Assembly: GCF_014649795.1 (NCBI RefSeq)
Contig: NZ_BMTS01000010.1
Coordinates: 62,001 to 126,000, forward strand
Direction: 5' to 3'
Length of the DNA: 64,000 bases
Origin: Streptomyces melanogenes
GTDB lineage: Bacteria > Actinomycetota > Actinomycetes > Streptomycetales > Streptomycetaceae
Shown: positions 53,051 to 61,831 of the stretch, piece by piece
Layout: each line of letters opens with the position of its first letter
How positions within the stretch are numbered: the stretch's first letter is position 1
The notes under the pieces: model-generated
What the model saw: the letters and a program-made list of their open reading frames with translations, nothing else
Databases searched by the model: none
What the model was told of the DNA's origin: nothing
Program-made: the position numbers and the translations under genes

Positions 53051-54586
53051 ATGAACGATCACACTCGGCGGAACGTGCTGCGCGGCGCGGCGGGCGCGGC
53101 GGCAGGGGGATTTCTCGCGGCACACGGCGGGGCGGTGGCGACCGCCGCCGGACACGGCACACCGCCCGCACCGAAGCCGCACACACCGGCGCCGTCCGCC
53201 ACGAGCCAGCCGTTCCTGCACGGGGCCTTCACCCCCGTCACCGAGGAGCTCACCGCCTTCGACCTCCCCGTCACCGGCCGCATCCCGCGCTCGCTCAACG
53301 GGCGCTATCTGCGCACCGGCCCCAATGCGCTCGGCCTGGAGGACCCCCGGGCACACCACTGGATGCTCGGCGACGGCATGGTCCACGGGGTGCGGCTGAG
53401 GAACGGGCGGGCCGAGTGGTATCGCAACCGGTGGGTGCGCTCGGCCGCCGTCAGCCGCAAGCTCGGCGAACCGCACCACGGGCCCGTCCCCGAGGACGAC
53501 TTCGCCTGCAACACCCACGTCATCCCGTACAAGGGCCGCGTCCTCGCCCTGCAGGAGAGCGGACCGCTGCCGTACGAACTCGACGGGGAGCTGGGCACCC
53601 TGCGCCCGTACGACTTCCGCTCCACCCTGAGCGGCGCGTTCACCGCGCACACCAAGTACGACGCCCGCGCCGACGAGCTGCACGCCGTCGCCTACTATCC
53701 GACCTGGGACCACGTCCGCCACCTCGTGGTCGACCGGACCGGGCGGGTCGCCCGCACCACGCGGATCCCCGTCGCCGACAGCCCGATGATGCACGACTTC
53801 GCGCTCACCGAGCGGTACGTGGTCCTCTTCGACCTGCCCGTCACCTTCGACGCGGCGGCGGCCGAGGCGGGCGCGGTCGTGCCGTACGTGTGGAACGACC
53901 GGCATCCGGCGCGGGTGGGCGTGCTGCCGCGCGCGGGCGGCAGCGTGCGGTGGTTCGAGATGGACCCGGTGTTCTACTCGCACACCATGAACGCCTACGA
54001 CGACGGGGACTCGGTGGTCGTCGACGTCACCACGTTCCCGGCGCCGTTCTTCGTCGCGGGGAAGGGCTCCGACGGGCCCACCGCGCTCGGCACCGCCTCA
54101 CTGGACCGCTGGACCGTCGACCTGGCGCACGGCAGGGTCCGCACCCGGCGCCTCGACGACCGGCCGCAGGAGTTCCCGCGCGTCAACGAGGCGCTGGTGT
54201 CCCGGCGCCACCGGTACGGGTACACGGCGGCCGCCGCCGAGATGTCCACCGCGTATCTGACGGCCGACGGCGTGCCGCCGGACCGCTCCTTCGGCAACGC
54301 CCTGATCAAGCACGACTTCCTGCGCGGCACCTCGCAGCTGCACCGCCTGCCGCGCGGCGCCGCCGTCGGCGAGGCGGTGTTCGTGCCCGCGCACGGGCCG
54401 GACCCGGCCCCGGGGGCGGCGGAGGACGACGGCTACACCCTGGCGTACGTCCACAACCCGGAGCGGGGCGCCGCCGATCTGCTGATCCTGGCGGCGCAGG
54501 ACTTCACCGGACGTCCGGTGGCCCGGATCCATCTGCCGGGCCGGGTTCCGCTCGGCTTCCACGGCAGCTGGGTGGCGGACGCGTGA
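53051..54586 (+). CDS. Carotenoid cleavage oxygenase-like protein, Tat-exported
   Basis: A 511-residue protein of the RPE65/carotenoid oxygenase family. A twin-arginine signal (TRRNVLRGAAGAAAGGFLAAHGG) spans about residues 5-35. The propeller domain starts LDLPVTGRIPRSLNGRYLRTGPN-like at about 75 and shows the four iron-binding histidines: FTAHTKYD, SPMMHDFAL, FYSHTMNAYDD and GFHGSW near the C-terminus. Export is unusual for the family but seen in actinomycetes. It should cleave a C=C bond of a carotenoid, stilbene or lignin-type compound. No carotenoid genes adjoin it. Confidence 0.88.
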   Translation: MNDHTRRNVLRGAAGAAAGGFLAAHGGAVATAAGHGTPPAPKPHTPAPSATSQPFLHGAFTPVTEELTAFDLPVTGRIPRSLNGRYLRTGPNALGLEDPRAHHWMLGDGMVHGVRLRNGRAEWYRNRWVRSAAVSRKLGEPHHGPVPEDDFACNTHVIPYKGRVLALQESGPLPYELDGELGTLRPYDFRSTLSGAFTAHTKYDARADELHAVAYYPTWDHVRHLVVDRTGRVARTTRIPVADSPMMHDFALTERYVVLFDLPVTFDAAAAEAGAVVPYVWNDRHPARVGVLPRAGGSVRWFEMDPVFYSHTMNAYDDGDSVVVDVTTFPAPFFVAGKGSDGPTALGTASLDRWTVDLAHGRVRTRRLDDRPQEFPRVNEALVSRRHRYGYTAAAAEMSTAYLTADGVPPDRSFGNALIKHDFLRGTSQLHRLPRGAAVGEAVFVPAHGPDPAPGAAEDDGYTLAYVHNPERGAADLLILAAQDFTGRPVARIHLPGRVPLGFHGSWVADA

Positions 54587-54588
54587 GC

Positions 54589-54783
54589 TCAGCCGAGCTG
54601 ACTGAGCATGCCCATCACCGAGTTGACCGCGCTGTGCAGTGAGGGGGCGGCGGCCGTGTCCGCGAAGTAGAAGCCGAAGGCCGCGCAGATCACGGCGTGC
54701 GAGATCTTGGTGCCGCCCTTGCGGCAGAGGAAGAACGCGCCCACGGCGAGCGCGAGCATCAGGGGAAAGTGCACGGAGGGCAC
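54589..54783 (-). CDS. Small membrane protein, unknown function
   Basis: A 64-residue protein with two hydrophobic stretches (about residues 5-19 and 29-44) separated by a basic turn (CRKGGTKISHAVI). GTG start preceded by GAGGTG at 7 nt, so translation is well supported. It converges on the carotenoid-oxygenase-like gene with only 2 bp between stops. I do not recognise a characterised family, though similar short proteins occur in Streptomyces genomes. Confidence 0.6.
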   Translation of the reverse strand: MPSVHFPLMLALAVGAFFLCRKGGTKISHAVICAAFGFYFADTAAAPSLHSAVNSVMGMLSQLG

Positions 54784-54943
54784 GGTGTTTCACCTCGTGA
54801 CCCCGAGTCTGTCGAGCACCGGCCCGCCGCACGGAACGGCGGTGGGCCGGTGGAAAGCACCTCCGTCACGCTACGACCGTTGCTCACCCGTCGCCACACG
54901 GCCGGTCACCGGCCGTCATCGCCGCAGCTCGGGCGGGCCGACG

Positions 54944-55660
54944 TCACACGGCGGTGGCGACGACCAGACGGCAGCGGGGGCTGCCATCGGGCCGCCGGCC
55001 GAGCTCGTCCAGGGCGTACAGGTCGACCTTGAACCCGGCGTCGGCGAGCTCCCGCGTCGCCTCCGCCAGCCTGAAGTCCCGGTAGTACATGACGAATCGG
55101 GGCCGCCACACCGCGTTGCGCACCCGCATCGCGGTGTCGAAGCCGAGCAGCGTCCAGTAGCCGAGGGAGCCGGGGCGGGCGGGCGCCGCGGCCGGGAACG
55201 CGAAGCGGCCGCCGGGCCCGAGCACCGAGCGGACCTGCGCGAACAGCCCGGGCCGCTCACCGGGCAGGAAGTGGCCGAACGCGCCGAAGCTCACGACCAG
55301 GTCGAAGGCGGCCGGTGCGAACGGCAGGGCGCGGACGTCCGCCCGGATCCAGTCGACGGCCTCGTCCGTACGGGCCCGCCCGACCGCCAGCATCCCGGCG
55401 CTGAAGTCGACCCCGGCGACCCGGTCCCGGCACACCGCGCGCAGCACGGGGATGCCCGCGCCGGTGCCGCAGCACAGGTCGAGCCCGCGCCCGAAGGAGC
55501 CGAGCTCACGGAGGGTGCGCGTGACGGCGTCGAGGACCTGCGGGGGCGTCCGGTACGGAGTGTGGTCGAACTTGGGCGCCAGCAGGTCGTAGCCGTGCTC
55601 GACCGACGACAGCGCCTGGACGGCGAGTTCACGCAGCGTAGGGCCCTGGGAAGCGGACAT
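54944..55660 (-). CDS. SAM-dependent methyltransferase
   Basis: A 238-residue class I methyltransferase. SAM-binding motif I GLDLCCGTGAGIPVL (about residues 56-70), motif II VAGVDFSAGMLAVGR, motif III-like DVRALPFAPAAFDLVVSFGAFGHFLPGE. The start at 55660 is preferred because the frame upstream overlaps the divergent secreted-protein gene. Only 74 bp separate the two starts, so they share a promoter region (repeat TAGCCTATAGCC at 55667-55678). Substrate unknown; 160 bp downstream to the small membrane protein hold no gene. Confidence 0.85.
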   Translation of the reverse strand: MSASQGPTLRELAVQALSSVEHGYDLLAPKFDHTPYRTPPQVLDAVTRTLRELGSFGRGLDLCCGTGAGIPVLRAVCRDRVAGVDFSAGMLAVGRARTDEAVDWIRADVRALPFAPAAFDLVVSFGAFGHFLPGERPGLFAQVRSVLGPGGRFAFPAAAPARPGSLGYWTLLGFDTAMRVRNAVWRPRFVMYYRDFRLAEATRELADAGFKVDLYALDELGRRPDGSPRCRLVVATAV

Positions 55661-55734
55661 CGACCTTAGCCTATAGCCTCGGAAAAGGTACCAATCGAGC
55701 GGATGGGGAGCCGCCGAGACGGGAGAGAGCCATC

Positions 55735-56160
55735 GTGAATTCCACTCTGACACGCCGCTGCGCCCGGATGGCCGCGGCGGGTGCCCTGTCCATAGCCCTG
55801 CTCGCCGGTGGGTCCGCCGCCGTCGCGTCGGCCGCGAGCCCCACCCCCAAACCGTCGCCGAGCGGCAGCAAGTACGCGTCGGCGGCGCCGGGTTCGCTGA
55901 CCATCAAGGCCAGCGTCACCGAGGCGAAGGTGGGCGACAAGGTCACCTTCACCGGCCGGTCCAAGGGCCTGGCCATCGGCAGCAAGGTCGTGCTTCAGCA
56001 CAAGAAGGGGAGCAAGTGGACGACCCTGCACGCCGACACCACCATCAAGCAGGGCAGCAGCTACTCCCTGGACTACAAGGTGAACACCAAGGGCAAGGAG
56101 GAGCTGCGGGTGATGGACGGCAAGACCGTCTCCCCGACGGTGACCGTCAACGTGAAGTGA
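55735..56160 (+). CDS. Small secreted Ig-like/adhesin-like protein
   Basis: A 141-residue exported protein. Signal peptide of about 33 residues (cleavage near ASA-AS), a Pro/Ser-rich linker, then one small beta-sandwich-like domain (about 52-141): LTIKASVTEAKVGDKVTFTGRSKGLAIGSKVVLQHKKGSKWTTLHADTTIK...KEELRVMDGKTVSPTVTVNV, a pattern seen in bacterial Ig-like repeats. GTG start. It has no catalytic motif; a cell-surface or matrix role is a guess. Confidence 0.75.
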   Translation: MNSTLTRRCARMAAAGALSIALLAGGSAAVASAASPTPKPSPSGSKYASAAPGSLTIKASVTEAKVGDKVTFTGRSKGLAIGSKVVLQHKKGSKWTTLHADTTIKQGSSYSLDYKVNTKGKEELRVMDGKTVSPTVTVNVK

Positions 56161-56171
56161 CGCCACCCTGA

Positions 56172-56199
56172 GGTGACGCCACCGCGAAGTGGCGTCACC
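56172..56199. terminator. Hairpin terminator GGTGACGCCAC / GTGGCGTCACC
   Basis: An 11-bp perfect stem with a 6-nt loop between converging genes. The left arm sequence GTGACGCCACC also occurs once just before it (56157-56167), overlapping the stop codon of the secreted protein gene, so two alternative hairpins are possible. Confidence 0.7.
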
Positions 56200-56212
56200 G
56201 CACCGCGAAGGG

Positions 56213-56536
56213 CTAGTCGATCTGCAGCTCGCCCATCGCGCTCCACCCCGTCGCACCCTCGATCGTCGTGCTCACGATGTCGGGGGTGCGGCGCAGGAGC
56301 GGGCGCATCGTCTCCATGGCGGCCCGGAAGTGGTCGGAGTTCACGTGCGCCTCGCCGGTGCCGTCCTGGAAGGCCTCGACCAGCACATAGGTGTCCGGGT
56401 CCTCCAGGCTGCGGGACCACTCGTACCAGAGGTTGCCCGGCTCGGCCCGGGTCGCGGCGGTGAAGTCCGCGACGTGCTGGGGCCACTCCTCGACGTATTC
56501 GGGCTTCACGGGGAACTTGACGACGATAAAGATCAT
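56213..56536 (-). CDS. Antibiotic biosynthesis monooxygenase (ABM) domain protein
   Basis: A 107-residue dimeric alpha-beta-barrel protein: IFIVVKFPVKPEYVEEWPQHVADFTAATRAEPGNLWYEWSRSLEDPDTYVLVEAFQDGTGEAHVNSDHFRAAM, with the conserved His of HVNSDHF. Such proteins oxidise quinols or aromatic polyketides, often as general detoxification enzymes. Upstream gap of 97 bp is comparatively A/T-rich and may hold divergent promoters with the methyltransferase gene. Confidence 0.87.
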   Translation of the reverse strand: MIFIVVKFPVKPEYVEEWPQHVADFTAATRAEPGNLWYEWSRSLEDPDTYVLVEAFQDGTGEAHVNSDHFRAAMETMRPLLRRTPDIVSTTIEGATGWSAMGELQID

Positions 56537-56633
56537 TGCGTCATTCTATGCACGCTTTTAATCACTCGGCGGCCTGACCGGGCCGAGGGTAGGGTGGCCG
56601 CGCCCAGAACCGATCCGGCCATGAAAACCGCAG

Positions 56634-57431
56634 GTGAGACTCATTACCACCCCTCCCCCCGCCACCGTCGTCGCCCGCCTCCGCGCGGCCGGATGCGTCT
56701 TCGCCGAGGACGAGGCCGAGTTGCTGGTCGCCACCGCCCGCACCCCGGCCGAGCTGGACGCCATGGTGGAGCGGCGCGCCGAGGGCCTGCCGCTCGAACA
56801 CGTCCTGGGCTGGGCCGAGTTCGCGGGTGTACGGGTCGCGGTGGACCCGGGTGTGTTCGTGCCCCGGCGCCGTACGGAGTTCCTGGTGGAGCAGGCCGTT
56901 CCGCTCGCCTCGGCGGGCGCGGTCGTGGTGGACCTGTGCTGCGGCTCGGGCGCGCTAGGCGCGGCGCTGGTGGCGGGGCTCGGCGGGGCGGAGCTGCACG
57001 CGGCCGACATCGACCCGGCCGCCGTGGAGTGCGCCCGGCGCAATGTCGCCGCCGCCGGGGGCGTGGCCTACCAGGGCGATCTGTTCGCCGCGCTGCCCGC
57101 CGGGCTGCGGGGCCGTGTCGACGTCCTGCTCGCCAATGTGCCGTACGTACCCAGCGAGGAGATCGCACTGCTCCCCTCGGAGGCGCGCGTCCACGAGGCT
57201 CGGGTGGCGCTCGACGGCGGCGCCGACGGGCTCGACGTGCTGCGCCGGGTGACCGCCGAGGCGGCCCACTGGCTGGCGCCCGGCGGCCATCTGCTCTTCG
57301 AGACGAGCGAGCACCAAGTGCCTCTGGCCCTCGCCGCCGTCACCGGGGGCGGCCTCGTTCCGCGGGTGGCGACCTGCGAGGAGCGGTACGCCACGGTCGT
57401 CGTCGCCACCCTGCCGATCCCGGCCGGGTAG
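56634..57431 (+). CDS. PrmC/HemK-related methyltransferase with NVPY motif
   Basis: A 265-residue class I methyltransferase related to the protein N5-glutamine methyltransferase PrmC. N-terminal helical domain about 1-75; SAM motif VVVDLCCGSGALGAAL (about 101-116), ADIDPAAVECARRN, and the active-site motif LLANVPYVPSEE. PrmC proper has NPPY; here it is NVPY, as in the PrmC-related actinobacterial group. It probably modifies a protein or small molecule other than release factors. GTG start with a weak ribosome site. Confidence 0.85.
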   Translation: MRLITTPPPATVVARLRAAGCVFAEDEAELLVATARTPAELDAMVERRAEGLPLEHVLGWAEFAGVRVAVDPGVFVPRRRTEFLVEQAVPLASAGAVVVDLCCGSGALGAALVAGLGGAELHAADIDPAAVECARRNVAAAGGVAYQGDLFAALPAGLRGRVDVLLANVPYVPSEEIALLPSEARVHEARVALDGGADGLDVLRRVTAEAAHWLAPGGHLLFETSEHQVPLALAAVTGGGLVPRVATCEERYATVVVATLPIPAG

Positions 57432-58103
57432 TCACGCCATCCAGAAGAAGACGGCCGTCATCCGGCTGTCCTCAAGGGTGCTGCCCCAGTAGCCGGTGGC
57501 GGTGTGGATCATATTGGCGTTGTAGAGGAGCAGCCGGTTGTAGCGGTGCGGGACGCGGACGTCCTCGGTGAAGGAGTCCGCCGGCACGAACCGGGTGCCG
57601 AGCGCCTCGACGAGGTTGGTGTGCGGGGCCGCGACCAGATTGCCGCCGAGCACACCGCCGGGCAGGCTCTGCCGGTAGAAGCTGGTGCCGCAGTCCTTGG
57701 GCACGCCCGGGTTGAGGTAGAGCACGGCCGCGTACCGGCACAGCGCGCGCGAGTCGGTGTGCGGGCGCGGCTCGCTCTCGTCCCTGCCGACGACCTGGAC
57801 GCAGTTGTGGTTGAGCGTGGCGCCGCCGGGCGCCTTCTGCAGCCACAGCTCGCGCGCCCCGGTCGCCTTCTTGACCAGCCGCTCCACCCGGGCGAGTTCG
57901 GCGGGCTCCAGGCCCGGCATGGTGCGCAGCCCCGGCCAGGTCTCGGTGGTGCGCGGGTATCCCTCGACCCAGTCGTCCTTGGCGAGGCAGCGCGCGCGGA
58001 CCTCGTCGACGTTGGGCAGGACGTCGTCGAGGACCCAGTAGTCCCGGCCGCGGGTGGGTTTGCGGTACGGCAGGACCGGGAGCGAGGAGGGGTTGGGGGC
58101 CAT
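57432..58103 (-). CDS. 2OG-Fe(II)-oxygenase-like protein (DUF6445 type)
   Basis: A 223-residue protein with the double-stranded beta-helix pattern: iron ligands in RPHTDSRALCRYAAVLYLNPG (HxD) and the distal His in LLLYNANMIHTATGYWG. C-terminus ends MTAVFFWMA. The layout matches DUF6445-type proteins, which are oxygenase-like; a substrate cannot be named. The stop codon abuts the stop of the converging methyltransferase gene (0-bp gap). ATG 58103 is chosen since protein-like sequence begins there. Confidence 0.75.
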   Translation of the reverse strand: MAPNPSSLPVLPYRKPTRGRDYWVLDDVLPNVDEVRARCLAKDDWVEGYPRTTETWPGLRTMPGLEPAELARVERLVKKATGARELWLQKAPGGATLNHNCVQVVGRDESEPRPHTDSRALCRYAAVLYLNPGVPKDCGTSFYRQSLPGGVLGGNLVAAPHTNLVEALGTRFVPADSFTEDVRVPHRYNRLLLYNANMIHTATGYWGSTLEDSRMTAVFFWMA

Positions 58104-58282
58104 GCGGCCGAACCTACGTCCGTAACCCTGTGTCGCCGTCCGTGAGTTGGTCAACCTTGTTTCAAGGTGCGGTGAAGCCCCACTCCATGACGAAGGGCGC
58201 ATTGCGGGGACATCCTGGCGGGAGGTCCCCGCAATGGCAAAGGCGGGTCCATTTTCGTCCCAGGAGAGGGCTGCCGCGCAGG

Positions 58283-59110
58283 TCAGCCCTTGCGGCCGAC
58301 GCCACCGAACATGGCCACCTCGGCCGGCTCGCCGCCCGTCGCGTCCTCGGGCCGCCAGCGCGAGCAGGACACCACGCCGGGCTCCAGGACCTCCAGGCCG
58401 TCGAAGAAGCGGGCGGTCTGCTCGGGGGTGCGCTGGGTGAGCTTGGGGGTGCCGTGCTCGTTCCAGAACGCCACCGCCTGGTCGACGTCCGGCATCTCGG
58501 GGTGGGTCACCGTGTGCGACAGGACCAGGTAGCTGCCCGGGGCCAGCCTGTCCATCAGCTCGCGCACCAGGCCGTACGCCTGGGCGTCGTCCTCGATGAA
58601 GATGACCACGCCGAGCAGCATCAGCGCGACCGGCTGGGTCAAGTCCAGCGTCTTCGAGGCGTGTTCCAGGATCGAGTCCACGTCGCGCAGGTCCGCGTCG
58701 AGGTAGTCGGTCCGCCCCTCGGGCGTGCTGGTCAGCAGCGCGCGGGCGTGGGCGAGCACCAGCGGGTCGTTGTCGACGTACACGATGCGGGACTCGGGCG
58801 CGATGCGCTGCGCCACCTCGTGGGTGTTGTCGGCGGTGGGCAGGCCGGTGCCGATGTCGAGGAACTGCCGGATGCCCCGGTCGGCCACCAGGTGGCGCAC
58901 GGCGCGGCCGAGGAAGAGGCGGTCCGCGCGCGCGTAGTCGCCGATGCCGGGGTGGAGCTGGCGGATCTGGTCGCCGACCGCGCGGTCGACCTCGTAGTTG
59001 TCCTTGCCGCCGAGCCAGTAGTTCCAGATCCGGGCCGTGTGCGGCTGCGAGGTGTTGATTCTGCTCCGAACGTGCTCGGGAGCGTCGAGGTGGGCCGGGT
59101 TCTCGGTCAC
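58283..59110 (-). CDS. SAM-dependent methyltransferase-like protein (DUF574)
   Basis: A 275-residue protein of the DUF574 group, abundant in Streptomyces: TSQPHTARIWNYWLGGKDNYEVDRAVGDQI, FLDIGTGLPTADNTHEVAQRIAPESRIVYVDNDPLVLAHARALL, and GLEVLEPGVVSCSRWRPE. The Rossmann SAM site is recognisable. Many copies occur in one genome and some accompany conservons or regulators; the natural substrate is not known. GTG start with AGGAG. The 179-bp gap to the upstream oxygenase-like gene shows no gene. Confidence 0.87.
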   Translation of the reverse strand: MTENPAHLDAPEHVRSRINTSQPHTARIWNYWLGGKDNYEVDRAVGDQIRQLHPGIGDYARADRLFLGRAVRHLVADRGIRQFLDIGTGLPTADNTHEVAQRIAPESRIVYVDNDPLVLAHARALLTSTPEGRTDYLDADLRDVDSILEHASKTLDLTQPVALMLLGVVIFIEDDAQAYGLVRELMDRLAPGSYLVLSHTVTHPEMPDVDQAVAFWNEHGTPKLTQRTPEQTARFFDGLEVLEPGVVSCSRWRPEDATGGEPAEVAMFGGVGRKG

Positions 59111-59334
59111 GGGCTTCGTCTCCTGGGGCCTGGTGGAACTGTCAATGATCAGCCTAGATGGCCAAGTTGACCCGCGTCCCGGAACCCCGTCGCCCGGTGC
59201 CCCGGGCGGGCGGGTGTCCGGATGACGTCATCGGCGCGCCTGACGCGTTCGGGGGCGAAGTCACCCCCAGTCTCATACGATCATGGCTGAACGGTTCCGC
59301 TCCTCAGCCACCCCCGTATCGATGGAGGTCAACC

Positions 59335-60165
59335 GTGACCAGGACGGCTCACCGTATCCGCAATCTGACCACCGCCGCAGCCGCTGCGGCAGGGCTGCTG
59401 CTCGTCGCCACCGGCTGCTCGTCGGGCGGTGACGGCGCCGGGGAGGCCGCCGGCGGGGTGCCGGTGGTCAAGAAGGGCAAGCTCACCACCTGCACCCACC
59501 TGCCGTATCCGCCGTTCCAGTCGGAGCAGAACGGCAAGGTCGTGGGCTTCGACGTGTCCCTGATCGATCTCGTCGCCAAGAACCTCAAGGTCGAACAGAA
59601 AATCCTCGACACTCCGTTCGAGAACTTCAAGACCGGCGCCTTCCTCAACTCCGGCGAGTGCGACCTCGCCGCCGCCGGCATGACCATCACCGACGAGCGC
59701 AAGAAGAACGTCGACTTCTCCGTCCCCTACTTCGACGCCACCCAGGCGCTCCTCGCCACCAAGAAGAGCGGGGTCACCTCGCTGGCCGACCTCAAGGCCA
59801 AGGGCAAGAAGCTCGGCGCCCAGGCCGAGACCACCGGCGAGAGCTACGCCACGGGCAAGGGCTTCAACCCGGTCGCCTTCGAGAGCTCCGACGCGGTGAT
59901 CAACGGTCTGCGCACCGGCCAGGTCGACGCCGTGGTGATCGACTACCCGGTGGTCCAGGGCTGGCTCAAGGACAAGGCCAACGCCGACCAGTTCGCCCTG
60001 GTGGAGAACATCTCGACCGGCGAGCAGTACGGCTTCTCGGTCAAGAAGGGCAACACCAAGCTGCTCGCCGCCATCGACAAGGCCATCACCGACGCCAAGG
60101 CGGACGGCACGTACAAGAAGATCTACGAACAGTGGATCGGACCACTGCCCAAGGCACAGTCGTGA
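59335..60165 (+). CDS. Amino-acid ABC transporter substrate-binding lipoprotein
   Basis: A 276-residue polar-amino-acid binding protein (family 3). Signal peptide with lipobox VATGC, then KLTTCTHLPYPPFQSEQNGKVVGFDVSLIDLVAKNL, LAAAGMTITDERKKNVDFSVPYFDATQALL and GLRTGQVDAVVIDYPV, typical of glutamate/glutamine-type receptors. GTG start with GGAGG. First gene of a three-gene importer operon; the stop overlaps the permease GTG by 4 bp (GTGA). Confidence 0.9.
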   Translation: MTRTAHRIRNLTTAAAAAAGLLLVATGCSSGGDGAGEAAGGVPVVKKGKLTTCTHLPYPPFQSEQNGKVVGFDVSLIDLVAKNLKVEQKILDTPFENFKTGAFLNSGECDLAAAGMTITDERKKNVDFSVPYFDATQALLATKKSGVTSLADLKAKGKKLGAQAETTGESYATGKGFNPVAFESSDAVINGLRTGQVDAVVIDYPVVQGWLKDKANADQFALVENISTGEQYGFSVKKGNTKLLAAIDKAITDAKADGTYKKIYEQWIGPLPKAQS

Positions 60166-60962
60166 CCTCGCGCCTGACGAGGCGTCAACGAAGGCGCGTC
60201 TCGCAGGGCATCCAGTACGCGGTCTTCGTCGGGGTGCTCGTCACCATCGGGGTCCTCGCCGACTGGGACCGGCTGCAGAACCAGTTCGCGCAGACCGACC
60301 TGATCGGCAAGCTCTTCCCGGACATCATCACCATCGCCCTGCGCAACACCGTGGTGTACACGCTCTCCGGCTTCGCCTTCGGCCTGGTGCTCGGTCTGGT
60401 GGTCGCGCTGATGCGGCTCTCGTCCGTGGCGCCCTACCGCTGGGTGGCGGGCATCTACATCGAGCTGTTCCGGGGGCTGCCCGCCCTGCTGATCTTCATC
60501 TTCGTGGGCGTGGCGGTGCCGCTGGCCTTCCCCGGCACGGAGATCCCCGGCGGTACGTACGGAAAGGTCGCCCTCGGGCTCGGTCTGGTCGCCGCGGCCT
60601 ACATGGCCGAGACGATCAGGGCGGGCATCCAGGCCGTGCCCAAGGGCCAGATGGAGGCGGCCCGCTCGCTGGGGTTCTCGCACGCCCGGGCCATGGTGTC
60701 GGTGATCATCCCGCAGGCGTTCCGGATCGTCATCCCGCCGCTGACCAACGAACTGGTGCTGCTCTTCAAGGACTCCTCGCTCGTGCTGTTCCTCGGGGTC
60801 ACCCTGGAGGAGCGGGAGCTGACCAAGTACGGCAGGGACCTGGCCAGCCAGAGCGCCAACTCCACCCCGATCCTGGTCGCCGGGCTCTGCTACCTGATGG
60901 TGACCGTGCCCCTGAGCTTCGTGGTGCGCCGCCTCGAAGCCCGCGCCGACCGGGCGAGGTGA
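60162..60962 (+). CDS. Amino-acid ABC transporter permease (HisM/GlnP type)
   Basis: A 266-residue inner-membrane permease with about five membrane spans. The family signature [44 protein letters not shown] is complete. Basic N-terminus ([11 protein letters not shown]). A single permease gene is present, so it probably works as a homodimer. Translation coupled to the binding protein; followed after 7 bp by the ATPase gene. Confidence 0.93.
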   Translation: MTSRLTRRQRRRVSQGIQYAVFVGVLVTIGVLADWDRLQNQFAQTDLIGKLFPDIITIALRNTVVYTLSGFAFGLVLGLVVALMRLSSVAPYRWVAGIYIELFRGLPALLIFIFVGVAVPLAFPGTEIPGGTYGKVALGLGLVAAAYMAETIRAGIQAVPKGQMEAARSLGFSHARAMVSVIIPQAFRIVIPPLTNELVLLFKDSSLVLFLGVTLEERELTKYGRDLASQSANSTPILVAGLCYLMVTVPLSFVVRRLEARADRAR

Positions 60963-60969
60963 GGAAGCG

Positions 60970-61758
60970 ATGCCACAGAACGAGATCGAGATCCGCGGCC
61001 TGCGCAAGTCCTTCGGGGACAACGAGGTGCTGCGCGGCATCGACCTGGAGGTCGCCCGCGGCGAGGTGGTGTGCGTCATCGGCCCCTCGGGGTCGGGCAA
61101 GTCGACGCTGCTGCGCTGTGTGAACCTGCTGGAGGAGCCGAGCGCGGGCCAGGTGTTCGTCGGCGGCACCGAGGTCACCGACCTGGACGTCGACATCGAC
61201 GCGGTGCGCCGCCGCATCGGCATGGTCTTCCAGCAGTTCAACCTGTTCCCGCACATCACGGTCACCGAGAACCTGGTCCTGCCGCAGCGCCGGGTGCTGC
61301 GCCGGGACAAGGCGAAGGCGGCGGCCGTGGCCCGGGAGAACCTGGACCGGGTCGGGCTCGCCGAGAAGGCCGACGCGTATCCGGCGCAGCTCTCCGGCGG
61401 GCAGCAGCAGCGCGTCGCCATCGCCCGGGCGCTCGCCATGGGTCCCGAGGTGATGCTCTTCGACGAGCCGACCTCGGCGCTCGACCCCGAACTCGTCGGG
61501 GACGTCCTCGCGGTGATGCGGGTGCTCGCGGGCGAGGGCATGACGATGATGGTGGTCACCCACGAGATGAGCTTCGCCCGGGAGGTCGCGGACCGGGTGG
61601 TGTTCATGGACGGCGGCGTCATCGTCGAGCAGGGCCCGGCGGCGCAGGTCGTGGGCGCCCCACGGGAGGAGCGGACCAGGAACTTCCTCAACCGCATCCT
61701 GGACCCGGCGGCGGAGGCCCGCCCGACCTCTCACCTGCCGCCCGAGGACGACGGCTGA
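60970..61758 (+). CDS. Amino-acid ABC transporter ATP-binding protein (GlnQ type)
   Basis: A 262-residue ATPase. Walker [10 protein letters not shown] (about residues 38-46), Q-loop [14 protein letters not shown], signature LSGGQQQR, Walker [15 protein letters not shown] and switch His in VVTHEM. Completes the polar-amino-acid importer with the two genes upstream. A strong hairpin follows. Confidence 0.95.
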   Translation: MPQNEIEIRGLRKSFGDNEVLRGIDLEVARGEVVCVIGPSGSGKSTLLRCVNLLEEPSAGQVFVGGTEVTDLDVDIDAVRRRIGMVFQQFNLFPHITVTENLVLPQRRVLRRDKAKAAAVARENLDRVGLAEKADAYPAQLSGGQQQRVAIARALAMGPEVMLFDEPTSALDPELVGDVLAVMRVLAGEGMTMMVVTHEMSFAREVADRVVFMDGGVIVEQGPAAQVVGAPREERTRNFLNRILDPAAEARPTSHLPPEDDG

Positions 61759-61769
61759 CGCACGGACGC

Positions 61770-61812
61770 GGGCAGGGCCCGCCCCCGGCATCACCGGGGG
61801 CGGGCCCTGCCC
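61770..61812. terminator. 19-bp perfect hairpin terminator
   Basis: 61770-61788 and 61794-61812 are perfectly complementary (arms start GGGCAGGGCCC and end GGGCCCTGCCC) around the loop CATCA. It lies between the converging ABC importer operon and the haloperoxidase-like gene, so it serves both. Confidence 0.85.
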
Positions 61813-61831
61813 TGTCGGGTGCTCGCGGCGG

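Noticed and set aside
55661-55734. An iron box (DmdR/IdeR site) in CCTTAGCCTATAGCC
   Set aside because: Only a partial match to TTAGGTTAGGCT-type half-sites; the sequence is better described as a short direct repeat.
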